DNA from: JAWLGW01 sp964569055
GTDB lineage: Bacteria; Planctomycetota; J058
Direction: 5' to 3'
Assembly: GCA_964569055.1 (NCBI GenBank)
Contig: CAZMSZ010000092.1
Span: forward strand, 1 to 21,917
Length of the DNA: 21,917 nucleotides
Within the stretch, counting starts at the first letter, position 1; each line of letters starts with the position of its first letter. Both the position numbers and the translations under genes were made by a program. The notes under the pieces are model-generated. The model did not search any database. It was not told the DNA's origin and was given only the letters and a program-made list of their open reading frames with translations. Below are positions 15,465 through 21,917 of the stretch, in pieces.

Positions 15465-15944
15465 GTGCCTACCAAGAAGAAGACGACCGCCAAGAAGAAG
15501 ACCGCGGCCAAGCCGAAGACCCCCGCCAAGAAGAAGACCGCGGCGCCGAAGAAGTCGACCAAGAAGAAGGCCGAGCAGCGCACCTCGACGGCCAAGAAGA
15601 AGGCCGAGCGCCGGACCACCTCCAAGAAGAAGGCCAAGAAGAAGGCGAGCGGCGCGAGCGGGCGCGCGTCGCGCGACCCCTCGATCATGCCGTGGTCGCA
15701 GCGCTACAAGCAGGAGTCGAGCGGCCCCTGGACCTGCCCCAAGTGCGGGCCGCTGCCCGTACGGGCTCAGCCGCTCTACGGCGAGGACGAGCGGCACCAC
15801 TGCCCCAACCTCGACTGCGACAAGGTGGTGACCCTCCTGACCAAGGAGGACCTCGAGCCCACCGAGCGCCGCACCGGCTCGTGGCCGCCCCAGCGCAACA
15901 AGCAGCGGCCGGGCGGCGGCGGCCCGCCCGCCTCCGTGGAGTAG
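15465..15944 (+). CDS. Histone H1-like lysine-rich protein with a C-terminal zinc ribbon
   Basis: The 159-residue product starts with about 60 residues made of repeated KKK, KKT and AKKK units (such as TKKKTTAKKKTAAKPKTPAK), similar to bacterial H1-like proteins of the Hc1/Hc2/BpH1 kind and to eukaryotic H1 tails. A second domain has Cys91 and Cys94 (CPKC) and Cys113 and Cys118 (CPNLDC), plus HH at 111-112, forming a probable zinc-binding fold. Non-specific DNA binding and compaction through the tail is likely; the zinc domain may add specific recognition or protein contact. The GTG is supported by GAGGGG about five bases upstream and by the repeat beginning there. It is divergent from the zinc-ribbon/HEAT gene, and its stop lies directly before the TMTC-like frame. 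Confidence 0.8.
   Translation: MPTKKKTTAKKKTAAKPKTPAKKKTAAPKKSTKKKAEQRTSTAKKKAERRTTSKKKAKKKASGASGRASRDPSIMPWSQRYKQESSGPWTCPKCGPLPVRAQPLYGEDERHHCPNLDCDKVVTLLTKEDLEPTERRTGSWPPQRNKQRPGGGGPPASVE
15938..15941 (+). promoter_or_regulatory. GGAG site before a possible CTG start
   Basis: GGAG at the end of the H1-like gene lies nine bases before the CTG at 15951. It is the only Shine-Dalgarno-like site that could serve the TMTC-like frame, for which no ATG, GTG or TTG exists before 16068. Confidence 0.3.
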
Positions 15945-15950
15945 CAGCGC

Positions 15951-17858
15951 CTGGGGCGCCTGGCGCGGCACCCGCTGGCGGGCCCGCTCGCCATCGCGCT
16001 GCTCGCGACGCTGCCCTACCTGCCGTCGCTGAGCGGGACGTTCCTCAACTACGACGACCGCTACCTCGTGGTCCACGGCGGCGCGACCCGCGGGGCGCCG
16101 CTGCGCGCGCTGCTCGATCCGCGCGCCCCGCGCGGGCCGTTCGGCGCCGAGTACCTGCCCCTGCGCGACCTCAGCTACGCCCTCGACGCGCGCCTGTTCG
16201 GCGAGCGCGCCCCCGACGGGGGGCGGCGGCTCGGGCGCGCGGCGGAGGTCGGCTTCCGGGCCAGCAACCTCGCCTGGTACGCGCTGGCCTGCGCGCTGTG
16301 CGCCGCGTTCTGCGAGCGGGTGGTCGACCCCGCGCGGCGGGGCGGTCGCGCCCGCGCGCTGGCGCTCGCCGCGGCCGCCCTGTTCGCGCTGCACCCGGCG
16401 CACGCCGAGAGCGTGGCCTGGGTCTCGGGGCGCAAGGACGTGCTCTCGGGCGCGCTGGTGTTCGCGGCGCTGCTGGCTCACCTGCGCGCGCGCGAGCGCG
16501 GCAGCGCTCCGGCCTACGCGGCGTCGGCCGCCCTGACCGCGCTGGCCTGCCTGGCCAAGTCCACGGCGGTGGCCGTCCCGGCGCTGGTGCTGGCGCTGGA
16601 GCTCGCCTTGCCGGCGCCGCCCGGTCGGCCGAGCGCGCCGCTCCGCCGGCGGCTGCTGCGCGTCCTGCCCACCCTGGGGGTGGCGCTCGCCGCCAGCGCG
16701 CTGGCGGTGTGGGTCGGCGCGCGCACCGGCGTGGGTCGCGCGCACGGCTCCCTCGAGCTGGTGCTGCGCCTGCCGGAGGTGGCGCTGATCGACCTCCCGA
16801 TCCTGCGGCGCTACCTGGTCACCGCGTTCGCGCCGCTGGTGCTGCGGATCAACCACCACGACCTCCTGGTGCGCGCGCTGGCGCCGGGCCCGGCCCGCTG
16901 GCTCGACGCCGCCCTGGCTGCGGCCACGCTGCTCCCGCTGGCGCTGTTGGCCGCGCGCACCCGGCGCCGGCTCCCCCGCCTGGCGGCGCTGTGGTTCTTG
17001 GCCGCGCTGCTGCCGGTGCTGAACCTGGTCCCGTTCAGCCAGTGGCTCGCGGACCGGTTCTTGTTCCTCCCGCTCCTCGGCCCCTGCCTGCTCCTGGCGG
17101 CCGGCGGGGTCGCGCTCGCCCGCCGCCACCGCGCCGCGGCGGCGGCGCTCGGCCTGGGGGTGGGCCTCCTGTTCGGCGCGCGAGCGCTCGAGCGGGGGCT
17201 GGACTTCGCCGACTCGCGCCGGCTGTGGGAGGCGCAGCTCGCCGTCGTGCCCGGCGACCCGCTGGCGCAAGAGCACCTCGCCGACGCGCTGTCGGCCGAG
17301 GCGGAGCGCGCGCCGGCCGCCGAGGCGGCCGCCCTGCGCGAGCGGGCGGCGACGCTCCTCGCCGCGGCGATCGAGGGGTTCGAGGCGAGCGCGGTGCGAA
17401 ACCCAGGGCACCTGCTCCAGAGCCACCTGCTGCTCGCGCAGGCGCACGCGGCGCGGGGCGAGCGCGCCCGGGCCGAGGAGGCGCTGGCGCGCGCGGCCGC
17501 CCGCTTCCCCGACCGCCCCGAGCCGGCCGCGACCGCGGGCGACCTCGCCGCCCGGTTCGGCGACCTGCCGGCCGCGACGACGGCGTACCTCGAGGCGCTG
17601 CGCCGGCTCGAGGGCACGCGCGCGCTGGCGCCCGAGGAGCACGCCAGCCAGCGGCAGCGCGCGCGTCACAACCTGGCCGTGCTGGCGAGCCGCCTGGGGG
17701 CCGCGCCCGGGGCCACGGCCGCCGACCTCGGCCTCGCGGCGCGAGCCCTGGCGCGCGCCGGCCACCCGCGCGCCGCCGACGAGGTCGTCACGCGTCTGGC
17801 GGCCGAAGACCCCGCGGCCGCCGCACGGCTGCGGCGCGAGCTTCAGTCCCCGCCGTAG
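15951..17858 (+). CDS. TMTC-like multi-pass membrane protein with C-terminal TPRs (probable glycosyltransferase, GT-C type)
   Basis: The product resembles the TMTC/ArnT-PMT family of lipid-linked sugar transferases. Landmarks, numbered from a CTG start at 15951, are a first membrane segment (about 11-28), NYDD (33-36), YLPLRDLSYALD (68-79), HPAHAESVAWVSGRKD (148-163), later membrane segments through about 425, and tetratricopeptide-like helices to the C-terminus (about 440-600). Transfer of a sugar to a protein or polymer on the outer face of the membrane is inferred. The first ordinary start is the GTG at 16068, but it would delete the first membrane segment and the NYDD motif. The frame is open back to the TAG at 15942 without ATG, GTG or TTG, so a CTG start (with GGAG nine bases upstream) is proposed. 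Length would be 635 residues from CTG and 596 from GTG. The 3' end overlaps the convergent gene by 16 bases. Confidence 0.8.
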   Translation: MGRLARHPLAGPLAIALLATLPYLPSLSGTFLNYDDRYLVVHGGATRGAPLRALLDPRAPRGPFGAEYLPLRDLSYALDARLFGERAPDGGRRLGRAAEVGFRASNLAWYALACALCAAFCERVVDPARRGGRARALALAAAALFALHPAHAESVAWVSGRKDVLSGALVFAALLAHLRARERGSAPAYAASAALTALACLAKSTAVAVPALVLALELALPAPPGRPSAPLRRRLLRVLPTLGVALAASALAVWVGARTGVGRAHGSLELVLRLPEVALIDLPILRRYLVTAFAPLVLRINHHDLLVRALAPGPARWLDAALAAATLLPLALLAARTRRRLPRLAALWFLAALLPVLNLVPFSQWLADRFLFLPLLGPCLLLAAGGVALARRHRAAAAALGLGVGLLFGARALERGLDFADSRRLWEAQLAVVPGDPLAQEHLADALSAEAERAPAAEAAALRERAATLLAAAIEGFEASAVRNPGHLLQSHLLLAQAHAARGERARAEEALARAAARFPDRPEPAATAGDLAARFGDLPAATTAYLEALRRLEGTRALAPEEHASQRQRARHNLAVLASRLGAAPGATAADLGLAARALARAGHPRAADEVVTRLAAEDPAAAARLRRELQSPP

Positions 17859-19246
17859 GTCCGCCCGCCGCCCGTGACCACCCGGCGCGGCAGCTCGACC
17901 ACGGGCGTGGTGCCGCGGGCCAAGAACAGGAGCGCGAAGCAGGTGTCGGGGACCGCGCCGGCCGTGCTCTGGGCGGCCTTCCACTGCCCCGTCTTGCCCT
18001 GGGCCTTCAGCAGGTGCTCGACGCCGAGGTCGAACCACTCGTGCGGACCGAAGCTCTGGATCAGGCCCAGCACGCCGGCCCGCTCCAGGCCGTACAGGTA
18101 GTAGTAGTGGTGGTACTGGCCGCCCGGGTTCTGGTCGATCGCGAAGTGCTTCGCCAGCCAGGCGGCCCCGCTGCGGAGGGCCGCGTCGATCTTCGGCCGC
18201 AGCTCGCGCTCGAAGCGCGGGGTCCGCTCCAGGCGCGCCTTGCAGATGAACAGCGCGGCCATGGCGGAGGCGGTCATGCTCCCGTTGACCGTCACCTTCC
18301 AGTGGTCCCCCGGGACGCCGGGCGGGTAATACGCCCAGCCGCGCGCCACGAGCTGCTCGCGGCTGACCGACTCGAGCACCGCCTCGGCGGCCTTGCGCTC
18401 GGCGGTGTGCACGCGGTCCTCCCGCTCGACCTGCGCCTCCTCGTCGTCGTCCCGGGCGTACTTGCGCTCGATCTTCTTGAGCTCCTTGCGCAGCTTCTGC
18501 TCGATCTTGGCCAGGTCGCGGAACGAGTGGTCCGCCCCGGGGATCGGGAAGGGGGTCACCTGCTCGTCCCCTTCGCGCTGCGTCTCGATCAGCCGGAGGG
18601 CCGCCTTCTCGTAGACCTCCTTGGGGACCGCCACGCCCATGCGCTCGGCGGCGTCGAGCCCGAGCATGGCGTACTGGGCGTTGGAGAGGTCCTCGTCGCT
18701 CCCGCCGCCGTAGCGCCACAGCCCCGTCTCGCGCTGGTGCGCCACCAGCCACGCCACGCAGCGCTCGGCGAGCTCGCGGTCGCGCGCGTCGGGCTTGGCC
18801 CGCTTGGGCCGCTCGCGCGTGAGCGTCGCCCCCGCGACCGGGTCGCGCTCGGGGTCGAAGCTGGTCTTGGCCTCGAGGGCGAGGAGCACGCAGCCCACCG
18901 CGTAGGTCCACTTCAGCTCGTGCGCATGGATCAGTTCGAAGGCGCGCTTCACCGGCTCCTCGTCGGGTCCGATCCCGCACTTGAGCAGCGTGAACGCGCA
19001 CAGCGCGGCGATCCCCTGCCTCATGGGGTAGGCGTCGCCGGAGAGGACCAGCGGCCGGTTCTCGTAGTTCCACGAGCCGTCCTCTCGCTGATGCTCGAGC
19101 AGCCAGCGCAGCCCGCGGGTCACGGCCGTCTTCATGGCGCTGGCGCGCGCCGCCTCGTCGGCTCCCTCGTCCGCCCAGAGCTGCGCCGGCGCGCCGAGCG
19201 CGAGGCACGCGGCGACGAGGGCCCCCTTGCTGCCGATCCGGGTCAT
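17843..19246 (-). CDS. Secreted squalene-cyclase-fold (prenyltransferase-repeat) protein
   Basis: The 467-residue product has a signal peptide (about residues 1-25, ending AQLWA-DEG) and repeated helical-toroid motifs of the terpenoid cyclase/prenyltransferase type: GLRWLLEHQREDGSWNY (45-61), CVAWLVAHQRETGLWRYGG (163-181), DLSNAQYAMLGL (186-197), GAAWLAKHFA (360-369) and YYYLYGLERAGVL (381-393). A highly charged, probably coiled-coil insert (about 240-298) interrupts the barrel. The DxDD motif of squalene-hopene cyclases is absent, so cyclase activity is unlikely; the fold probably binds another ligand or protein in the periplasm. ATG at 19246 is well supported: AGGAGG lies four bases upstream. 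It follows the M28 peptidase gene by 57 bases on the same strand and ends tail to tail with the TMTC-like gene, overlapping it by 16 bases. Confidence 0.85.
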   Translation of the reverse strand: MTRIGSKGALVAACLALGAPAQLWADEGADEAARASAMKTAVTRGLRWLLEHQREDGSWNYENRPLVLSGDAYPMRQGIAALCAFTLLKCGIGPDEEPVKRAFELIHAHELKWTYAVGCVLLALEAKTSFDPERDPVAGATLTRERPKRAKPDARDRELAERCVAWLVAHQRETGLWRYGGGSDEDLSNAQYAMLGLDAAERMGVAVPKEVYEKAALRLIETQREGDEQVTPFPIPGADHSFRDLAKIEQKLRKELKKIERKYARDDDEEAQVEREDRVHTAERKAAEAVLESVSREQLVARGWAYYPPGVPGDHWKVTVNGSMTASAMAALFICKARLERTPRFERELRPKIDAALRSGAAWLAKHFAIDQNPGGQYHHYYYLYGLERAGVLGLIQSFGPHEWFDLGVEHLLKAQGKTGQWKAAQSTAGAVPDTCFALLFLARGTTPVVELPRRVVTGGGRTYGGD

Positions 19247-19260
19247 GCGGCCTCCTGGCT

Positions 19261-19298
19261 CCTTCCTGGAAGGTAGCCAGACCGCTCGGCGCGAACCA
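19261..19298 (-). promoter_or_regulatory. Candidate promoter for the squalene-cyclase-fold gene, with an overlapping palindrome
   Basis: On the minus strand TGGTTC (19298-19293) and TACCTT (19275-19270) are spaced by exactly 17 bases and would start transcription near 19262. The palindrome CCTTCC-T-GGAAGG (19261-19273) covers the -10 and start region and may be an operator. The gene's AGGAGG follows. Confidence 0.35.
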
Positions 19299-19303
19299 GG
19301 CGG

Positions 19304-20773
19304 TCAGGCCGGGGGCGGCTCCTCGCCGCGCCACGCGCGCCGCGCCGCCGACGCGGCGACGAGGCCGGCCGGGGGGAGGGCCACCAGGCCGAGCGTCTCG
19401 AGCGCCCCGCCGTGCCAGCGGAACCCGAACGAGGCGCTCGCGGCCGCGATCAACAGCAGCTCGGCGTAGAGCGGGAGGCGGCCCAGGAGCAGGGCCCCCC
19501 AGCGGAGGGGCGGCGAGGCGGCGGCACCTCCCAGCAGCGCGCCCGCGGCCAGCGGGACCCCGACCGTGAGTCCGAGCACCGAGCAGGTCGCGCTCAGGAG
19601 CGCGAGCACGCCGGCGAGGAGCCCCAGGGCGCGCGCGACCTGCCCCGTGCCCGCCGCGCGCCACACCAGCGCGCCCGCCGCGGTGGCGAGCGCGGCGACC
19701 AGCCCCACGGCCACCAGCGCAGCGGCCCCGAGGGTGCGCCCACCCACGAGCAGGTAGGCCCGCCCCACGGTCGGGTCGGCGCGCTCGTCGGGCAGGGCCG
19801 CCAGCTCGTGGGCGGCGGCCGCGATCACCCGCGCGGCGTCGTCGAGCCGCGCCGGATCGACCTGGCGGAGGTCGTCGTGGGGGCGGTGGTAGGCGGCGTA
19901 GAAGTTCGTGAGCGACGAGCCGGTCAGCATGGCCGCCGGGAGGCCCGCCTCGCTGTAGGCGCCGGCGTCGCTCCCGGTGCGGACCCCGAGCAAGCGGATC
20001 GTGCCCTGGTACCACGCCGCCACGTACGGGTCGCCCACGCCGACCGGGACGCCCGCGGCCGCGCCGGCGTCCAGCAGGGCCTGCGGCAACCAGCCCGGCG
20101 CGATCCCCGCGGCGTCCCAGGCGAAGCCGTGCGGGATCGTATGGACCACGAGCCGATCGCGGCGCCAGCCCACCAGCTCGACCGCCAGCGCGGCCCGCAC
20201 CCCGGCGCGCCCCTCGTCGTCCAGCCGGCGCAGGTGCGCCTTGGAGCCGAGCAGGCCGTACTCCTCGCCGTCGAACACCAGCAGCTCGACGTCGCAGGCG
20301 GGCGCCGGGCCGGCGAGCAGCGCCCGCGCCGCGGCGAGCAGGGCGGCGATCGCGCCGCCGTCGTCGATCGCGCCCGGGGCGCCGCGCACCGTGTCGTGGT
20401 GGGCGGCGAGCACCACCCGCCGGCTGCGGTCGCGGCCCGGCACCACCGCGCGCACGTTGACCAAGAACCGCTGACCCAGCCGGATCGCCTCCAGCTCGAC
20501 GTCGGCCAGGCCGACCCCGCCGCAGGAGGAGGCGACGAACGCGATCGCCCCGCGCTGGGCGTCGCTGCCGGGGACGCGCTGAGGGAAGCGGTCCTGCAGC
20601 TCGCTGAGCCAGCCGTGGGCCCAGCCGGGCTCGACCGCGGCGGCCGCGTCCGCCGCCTCGCGAGGCGCCGCGGCGGACCCGCCGCTCGACAGCCAGGCCA
20701 GGGCCAACGCGAGGAGCGGGGTCGGCGCCAGGGCGGCGAGGCGGCGGCGCGAGCGGGAGTCGAGGGGGGCCAT
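19304..20773 (-). CDS. M28-family metallopeptidase with a C-terminal membrane domain
   Basis: The 489-residue product has an N-terminal signal peptide or anchor (about 14-36), an M28 (aminopeptidase Y/Q-type) domain (about 48-325) and about four C-terminal membrane segments (about 338-476). Zinc site: His125 and Asp127 of AHHD, bridging Asp137 (GAIDDGG), the catalytic base Glu170 and ligand Glu171 (DGEEYGLLGS), Glu199 (AVELVG) where most members have Asp, and His296 (AYHRPHDDL). The set is otherwise complete, so activity on peptide amino termini outside the cytoplasm is likely. The ATG is placed where the signal begins; no strong Shine-Dalgarno is visible, so the exact start is less sure. It is divergent from the Cys-rich peptide gene (87 bases between) and upstream of the cyclase-fold gene on the same strand. 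Confidence 0.85.
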   Translation of the reverse strand: MAPLDSRSRRRLAALAPTPLLALALAWLSSGGSAAAPREAADAAAAVEPGWAHGWLSELQDRFPQRVPGSDAQRGAIAFVASSCGGVGLADVELEAIRLGQRFLVNVRAVVPGRDRSRRVVLAAHHDTVRGAPGAIDDGGAIAALLAAARALLAGPAPACDVELLVFDGEEYGLLGSKAHLRRLDDEGRAGVRAALAVELVGWRRDRLVVHTIPHGFAWDAAGIAPGWLPQALLDAGAAAGVPVGVGDPYVAAWYQGTIRLLGVRTGSDAGAYSEAGLPAAMLTGSSLTNFYAAYHRPHDDLRQVDPARLDDAARVIAAAAHELAALPDERADPTVGRAYLLVGGRTLGAAALVAVGLVAALATAAGALVWRAAGTGQVARALGLLAGVLALLSATCSVLGLTVGVPLAAGALLGGAAASPPLRWGALLLGRLPLYAELLLIAAASASFGFRWHGGALETLGLVALPPAGLVAASAARRAWRGEEPPPA

Positions 20774-20825
20774 GGACCCGCATGGTCGCGCGCGCCCCGG
20801 CGCGAGGCAACGAACACTCGCCTCC

Positions 20826-20854
20826 TGGCGATCGCGGGGACGCGGTGCTACCTT
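20826..20854 (+). promoter_or_regulatory. Promoter candidate for the Cys-rich peptide (TGGCGA-N17-TACCTT)
   Basis: TGGCGA (20826-20831) and TACCTT (20849-20854), the latter preceded by TGC as in an extended -10, are spaced by 17 bases. The -10 ends six bases before the ATG at 20861 and no Shine-Dalgarno is seen, which predicts a leaderless mRNA. Confidence 0.4.
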
Positions 20855-20860
20855 GCCTGC

Positions 20861-21115
20861 ATGGACCAGCAGGGACCTCCGCGGCAGGACGAGGACGAGG
20901 CGCTGCGGCGCGCGCGCCGGCGGCTGCTTCGGCTGGGCCTCTACGCTCCGCCGGCCTTGCTGGCCTCCCTGGCGCTCGCCTCGCCGGCCTACGCCGCCAC
21001 GTGCGCGCCCGGGACCTGCAACCCGCCCTCGGGCTGCGCGCCCACCTCGAGCGAGCCGCCCTGCAACCCGAGCTCGTGCAACCCGGTCACCCGGCCGCCT
21101 TGCAACCCGCGGTAG
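20861..21115 (+). CDS. Small exported peptide with six C-[A/N]-P motifs (possible modified-peptide precursor)
   Basis: The 84-residue product has an acidic start (MDQQGPPRQDEDEAL), a twin-arginine-like stretch RRARRRLLRLG, a short hydrophobic core (APPALLASLALASP) and an AYA-A cleavage site near residue 45. The mature tail of about 39 residues (46-84) is Pro/Ser/Thr-rich and has six cysteines (48, 53, 59, 68, 73, 81), each followed by Ala-Pro or Asn-Pro. I recognise no known family. Export through Tat or Sec is likely from the leader. The overlapping HprK-like kinase gene suggests that the tail, which has seven Ser/Thr, may be modified or phosphorylated, as HprK homologues do for some lasso-peptide precursors. 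A plain disulfide-rich secreted protein is the alternative. Confidence 0.7.
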   Translation: MDQQGPPRQDEDEALRRARRRLLRLGLYAPPALLASLALASPAYAATCAPGTCNPPSGCAPTSSEPPCNPSSCNPVTRPPCNPR

Positions 21116-21917
21116 ACGACCCGCTCGAGCTCGCCTGCCCGTTCGACGCCCTCGACCTCGAGGTGGCCGCCTCGCCGGCCGAGCTGGCGCGCGAGCTGGT
21201 GCCGGTCCTGCCGCGGGCGGCGCCGCGTCCGCCCTCCGCGCGCCCGCGGCTGCGCTACGCGCTCGCCCGGCGCGGCGCCGGCTTCGAGCTGGCGCGCGAG
21301 GGGCGGACGGTGCTCGCCGACGACCCGCTCGACCTCGCGCCCACGCTGCTGGGCGACCTGCTCGATCAGGCCGTGCGCGCGCGCCCCGGCTGGGTGGCGC
21401 TCCACGGCGCGGCGCTGCGCTTCGCGGGCCAGGAGCGCGCGCTGCTCGCGATCGGGCCCTCGAGCGCGGGCAAGAGCAGCCTGGCCCTGGGCCTGGTGGG
21501 CGCGGGGTTCGAGCTGTACGGAGACGACGTGGCGCTGGTCGGGCCGGGCGGCCGGGTGAGCGGCCTCCCCTTCGCGCCGAGCTTCGAGGAGGAGGAGGAC
21601 GCGCCGCGAGAGCTGCTGAGCGCGCTCCCGGCCGGCGCCGAGCTGGCCTGGGCGCGCCACCGCCGCCGCCACGACGGCGAGATCGTGCGCCGACGCGCGG
21701 TGCGCCTCGACCCGCGCTCCCTCGCCGCCGAGCCGGCGCCGCTCGAGCTGCTGCTGGTGCTCGAGGCGCGCGCCCCGCGCGACGTCCGCCCGCTCACCCC
21801 GGCCGAGGCGGTGGCCCTCGCCTGGCGCGAGCGCAGCTACTCGCTCGAGGACGAGGACCCGGTGGCGCTGGTCGGCGTGCTCACGCAAGCCCTCCGCGCC
21901 GCGCGCGCCTACCGCGT
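21076..21917 (+). CDS. HPr kinase-like (HprK-related) protein, truncated by the window end
   Basis: The frame is open to the right edge and gives about 280 residues. It contains the HprK/P-type ATP-binding core: WVALHGAALRF, the Walker A motif GPSSAGKSS (residues 127-135 from the GTG), LYGDDVALV (Asp150 and Asp151) and the SGLPFAPSF region. These features match HprK-related kinases found next to peptide-modification genes rather than the phosphotransferase-system HPr kinase. The start is uncertain: GTG at 21076 (chosen), TTG at 21100, or GTG at 21001 are all in frame and none has a Shine-Dalgarno. In every case it overlaps the Cys-rich peptide gene, by 40 bases for the GTG chosen, so translation is likely coupled. 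The C-terminus lies beyond the window, as may any PqqD-like or nucleotidyltransferase partner. Confidence 0.75.
   Translation, partial: MQPGHPAALQPAVDDPLELACPFDALDLEVAASPAELARELVPVLPRAAPRPPSARPRLRYALARRGAGFELAREGRTVLADDPLDLAPTLLGDLLDQAVRARPGWVALHGAALRFAGQERALLAIGPSSAGKSSLALGLVGAGFELYGDDVALVGPGGRVSGLPFAPSFEEEEDAPRELLSALPAGAELAWARHRRRHDGEIVRRRAVRLDPRSLAAEPAPLELLLVLEARAPRDVRPLTPAEAVALAWRERSYSLEDEDPVALVGVLTQALRAARAYR

Noticed and set aside
17843..19246. Squalene-hopene cyclase making hopanoids
   Set aside because: The fold matches, but the DxDD motif is absent and the protein has a signal peptide, so enzymatic hopene synthesis is unlikely.
15431..19276. Plus-strand open frame of about 1280 codons
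   Set aside because: It overlaps the H1-like and TMTC-like genes in a different frame and lies opposite the cyclase-fold gene; its composition is low-complexity.
13914..20810. Single minus-strand open frame of about 2300 codons
   Set aside because: Only its last 477 codons look like protein (zinc ribbon, membrane segment, HEAT). The rest is antisense or frame-shifted relative to the H1-like, TMTC-like, cyclase-fold and M28 genes.
21001..21115. Long dual-coding overlap of the Cys-rich peptide and kinase frames from the GTG at 21001
   Set aside because: The kinase frame is open here, but its sequence (repeated LQP) simply mirrors the C-N-P codons in the other frame. A later start is more likely.
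1..21917. CRISPR arrays, tRNA or rRNA genes, insertion sequences and phage genes
   Set aside because: I found no regularly spaced repeats, tRNA-like cloverleaf sequence, transposase motif or terminal inverted repeats. The short GC-rich repeats seen are expected of this base composition.

Overview
This is a very GC-rich bacterial window (GC clearly near 70%) with dense genes on both strands and one run of 100 Ns (12875-12974). It looks like a draft or metagenome-assembled scaffold. The lineage is not decisive from sequence alone. The mix of exported HEAT-repeat, vWA, LamG and squalene-cyclase-fold proteins, a TMTC-type membrane protein with TPRs, a histone-H1-like lysine-rich protein and a GspK-like pseudopilin suggests a high-GC member of the Planctomycetota; Myxococcota is the main alternative. 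recA is the only classical housekeeping gene seen. No rRNA, tRNA, CRISPR array, insertion sequence or phage gene was found.

Layout. Left end, minus strand: recA (322-1416), followed downstream by the first 80 codons of an unrecognised gene that runs off the edge (1-240). From 1802, plus strand: a lipoprotein with a nine-proline tract; an exported HEAT-repeat/alpha-beta-hydrolase fusion whose catalytic Asp and His appear lost; and a second lipoprotein starting with TTG. After a 306-base non-coding stretch comes a pseudopilus-like cluster: an exported vWA protein with an intact MIDAS, a strong hairpin, a 1361-residue GspK-like protein carrying a LamG-type domain, an exported IPT/TIG-like protein overlapping it by one base, and a further exported protein cut by the N gap.

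Right of the gap, the minus strand carries a 77-residue orphan (with a candidate sigma-54 promoter), a membrane-anchored LysM protein, and a zinc-ribbon/transmembrane/HEAT protein. Reading the other way are an H1-like protein with a zinc ribbon and a TMTC-like membrane protein with TPRs that has no ordinary start codon. Convergent to the latter are a secreted squalene-cyclase-fold protein and an M28 metallopeptidase with a C-terminal membrane domain.

The right edge holds the most interesting pair: an 84-residue peptide with a twin-arginine-like leader and a tail in which all six cysteines sit in C-[A/N]-P motifs, overlapped by an HPr-kinase-like gene truncated by the window end. Small exported peptide plus HprK-like kinase is the layout expected of a modified-peptide (RiPP-like) system.

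A regulatory pattern recurs. Four genes have a TAnnnT -10-like hexamer only 6-8 bases before the start codon and no Shine-Dalgarno, which predicts leaderless mRNAs. Other genes have clear AGGAG-type sites.
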